Part shown: piece after piece, positions 61,843 to 64,000 of the stretch
How the letters are laid out: every line of letters begins with the position of its first letter
Position numbering within the stretch: position 1 is the stretch's first letter
Origin: Perca fluviatilis
Taxonomy: Eukaryota > Chordata > Actinopteri > Perciformes > Percidae
DNA length: 64,000 bases
Assembly (NCBI RefSeq): GCF_010015445.1
Contig: NC_053116.1
Location: 25,570,637 to 25,634,636, forward strand
Direction of reading: 5' to 3'
Made by a program: the position numbers and the translations under genes
Notes under the pieces: model-generated
The model's input: the letters and a program-made list of their open reading frames with translations, nothing else
Told to the model about the DNA's origin: nothing
The model's database searches: none

Positions 61843-63628
61843 GTAGGAGAGTTACACCTGTTTATGCTATTTTATGTATGCTGGCTCTATCTGTACCACT
61901 GCCCTGCATGACAACTATCCCGCTGGGTTACCTATAAATCAAAGGTATTGAAAGTCATTATGAGGGTGAAGTTATAAAGAGGCAGTTTATAGCAAACATA
62001 AAAAGCAGGACAACTATTCTTCATTTGTATGTCTGTATTTGTAAGAGAATATATGTTTACTCTCAACTCCTCTGGCTCTGCTCGAGCACACATACACTAA
62101 ATATCTTCAAACATGCACGCCCAGCTGCAGGTTTGTTTGAAAGTTTTTCTAGTGTACAGAAAAAGATCCTCTGCATGTTTTGATTGGTGCATTTTTTTTT
62201 AATACAGTAGCTATATTAATATAATATAATATTTTTTATTAGTATTCATTTTTCTTCCTACAAAAGCTTCAAAAACGAAGAAGTCATCTTTTCTAAACTG
62301 GAGTCATTCGCAAGAGTTTCACTAACTTATAAGCCTTTCTTATCAAAGAACAGAAAGCCTCTCTTCACTCAGACAAAAACACTGACACATGAACACACAC
62401 TGTGACCGACACGTCCCATTGACCAGTCACTGACCACTTTATGAGGTGATAAATTTATTGAAGAGGCTGGGCAGTTTGCTTTTACGGCCAGTGTCGCCGG
62501 GTCAAGAAAGGACAGCGAGAGAGTTCATGTCCATCTAATGGTCCATGAAAGAACAATGGCTGCAGCAGATTGGACCTTGGATCTTTCTGAGAATAACTAA
62601 AGCCATGCAGGCGTAGCTCAAAGTCAAGTCAACGGCAGGGTTGTTGAAACCTAAATCAGTGGTTGAAAATGGGACAGCAATACATTATGTGTTTTTTTTT
62701 ATCAGATTTGAGTTTTAGAGGAGCAATCCATATTTCCACTATGGCATCAGTATTTCCAAACCCCACTATTGGCATTGTTCTTTTTTTATTCCAAAATTGA
62801 TTGACTGACCTTGCAGTGCAATAACAATACAAAGCAATAATGGTTGAAATATGAGCCTTAAATAAAAACATTTGTTTACAATTCTTAAGTGGACTTTGAT
62901 TAATGTTGGATGACAGAACAGAGCTAAAAACATCCATTATGTCACATGAGTGGCGTTCATCATGGATTTAGCTGTCAAAGAAATTGAAACTGACATTTGG
63001 AATTTGCCGCCAAAGTTTGTGTGCCTTTTGTCTTATCTTACATGACAGGGCGGTCAAAACATCGGTAGCAGAAGTACCGGTGGACTACTTTTTAGTACAT
63101 AATCCAGCTCCCCTTAATACAAGCAGTGTGTGAGAGGAAACGCCTCGTGAGCAACCTTAGCAAGACGTATTTTCCTCATAATGTCCTTCGGCGTAATTTA
63201 CAATTATGACCAATTTGGCCCTTAGAAAATATCCTCATTTGCATTTCAGGTCAAGGGTCTTGCTGCTGTACCCTCTATAAACAGGCAGGCATGCAACTCA
63301 CAGACTGCCTGGTTGATTTGAAATTCTACATTAGTCAATGAGCTTATTTTAAGAGTTGACCGCAGGTGGTTTGGGCTGGTCCCTGTTCCCCACTTGTTCG
63401 TACAGTGTGGAAAAACCTAGACGTTTTTTTAAAGTACCTAACCGCTTTCCACATAAGAGTGGCCCGTGCACTTCACTCTGCATGCACACACATGTACACA
63501 CTTCCAAGTACAAAGACACACATACACACATGCATAAGGAGCGTAAAGTTGCAATACACACACTCAGGCTCACACAGATGACAGAATACAGACATACAGT
63601 ATGCGTACCTATGATACGTAAAATCCAA

Positions 63629-63652
63629 ACACACACACACACACACACACAC
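63629..63652. repeat. Short (AC)n microsatellite
   Basis: 24 nt of AC. Confidence 0.95.
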
Positions 63653-63792
63653 TGGCCACATCTCATTATGTAGAGTGTGAGTTGCGGTGGGCCCTCATCG
63701 GGCGGTGGCAGACCACATGCCTGTTATGAATATGAATGAAATTATGCATGAGCCATTCCTTATGACATGACTCATTCATCCACATCGTGCAG

Positions 63793-63793
<1 letters not shown>

Positions 63794-63837
<44 letters not shown>

Positions 63838-63864
63838 GCATGGGCACACACACAAACACACACA
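63794..63864. repeat. (CA)n microsatellite with satellite unit
   Basis: 42 nt of pure CA, then GGGCATGGG and a second short imperfect CA run. Confidence 0.95.
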
Positions 63865-64000
63865 TGTACATAAACATTGACTTCTCCTTTCTCCACCATG
63901 TCATTGCCATCGCTATGCTTGATTAAGGCAGAATGTTAATTGAGTTGTAGCTTGTGAATAAACTAGTTCACTGCTGAAAGGTGTGTGTGTTTGCATGACT

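Larger units (their letters stand above)
61843..64000 (+). other. prdm16: 5' part of prdm16 intron downstream of the 51-nt exon
   Basis: Begins with donor GTAGGA. It contains AT-rich unique sequence (notably 62190-62260), an ATTTGCAT octamer-like site at 63237-63244, and CA tracts at 63629-63652 and 63794-63864. The next PR-domain exon is not reached before the window ends. Confidence 0.8.

Overview
This window is vertebrate, almost certainly percomorph-type teleost, nuclear DNA. It lies almost entirely inside the introns of one large plus-strand gene that I identify as prdm16. The basis is two coding exons. Exon A (23421-23884) encodes the acidic linker, the [15 protein letters not shown] motif and the start of the PR/SET domain, ending in FGWE. 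Exon B (61792-61842) is a 51-nt exon whose 17 codons match, residue for residue in length, the segment that follows GWE in mammalian PRDM16. Both exons have good splice sites and compatible phases. The paralogue mecom lacks that 17-residue segment, as far as I recall, so prdm16 is favoured. PRDM16 is a zinc-finger transcriptional regulator. Only the N-terminal part of its PR domain is coded here; the rest of the PR domain and all zinc fingers lie downstream of the window, and the first exon lies upstream.

Layout: 1-23420 is the 3' part of the intron before exon A. 23421-23884 is exon A. 23885-61791 is an intron of about 37.9 kb. 61792-61842 is exon B. 61843-64000 is the start of the next intron. 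I see no other convincing protein-coding gene, tRNA, rRNA or CRISPR array on either strand. The long open frames elsewhere are mostly (CA)n/(GT)n or (GA)n microsatellites read as protein, or transposon debris.

The introns are dominated by dinucleotide microsatellites, about 30 tracts of 20-110 nt. In the sense direction of the gene, CA runs outnumber GT runs by roughly three to one. Transposon remnants include a 5'-truncated L2-type LINE 3' end (51054-51673), a 431-bp element with a 10-bp target-site duplication and a 38-nt internal palindrome (37830-38260), probably nested in another repeat, a TTAA-flanked MITE (29242-29509) with a partial relative (39582-39960), a GACTTG-rich repeat (6521-7110), and several decayed LINE tails or MITEs. 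Several short tandem duplications (13-31 nt units) are also present.

Most interesting points: a tandem NAGNAG acceptor on the 51-nt exon, predicting inclusion or loss of one glutamine in the PR domain; a (CA)/(GT) pair 270-480 nt upstream of that exon which could fold in the pre-mRNA; a His/Asn-rich insertion in exon A; and a 59-bp near-palindrome (19255-19313) unrelated to the repeats. I found no new multi-gene system; the novelty is in gene structure, RNA structure and repeat biology.
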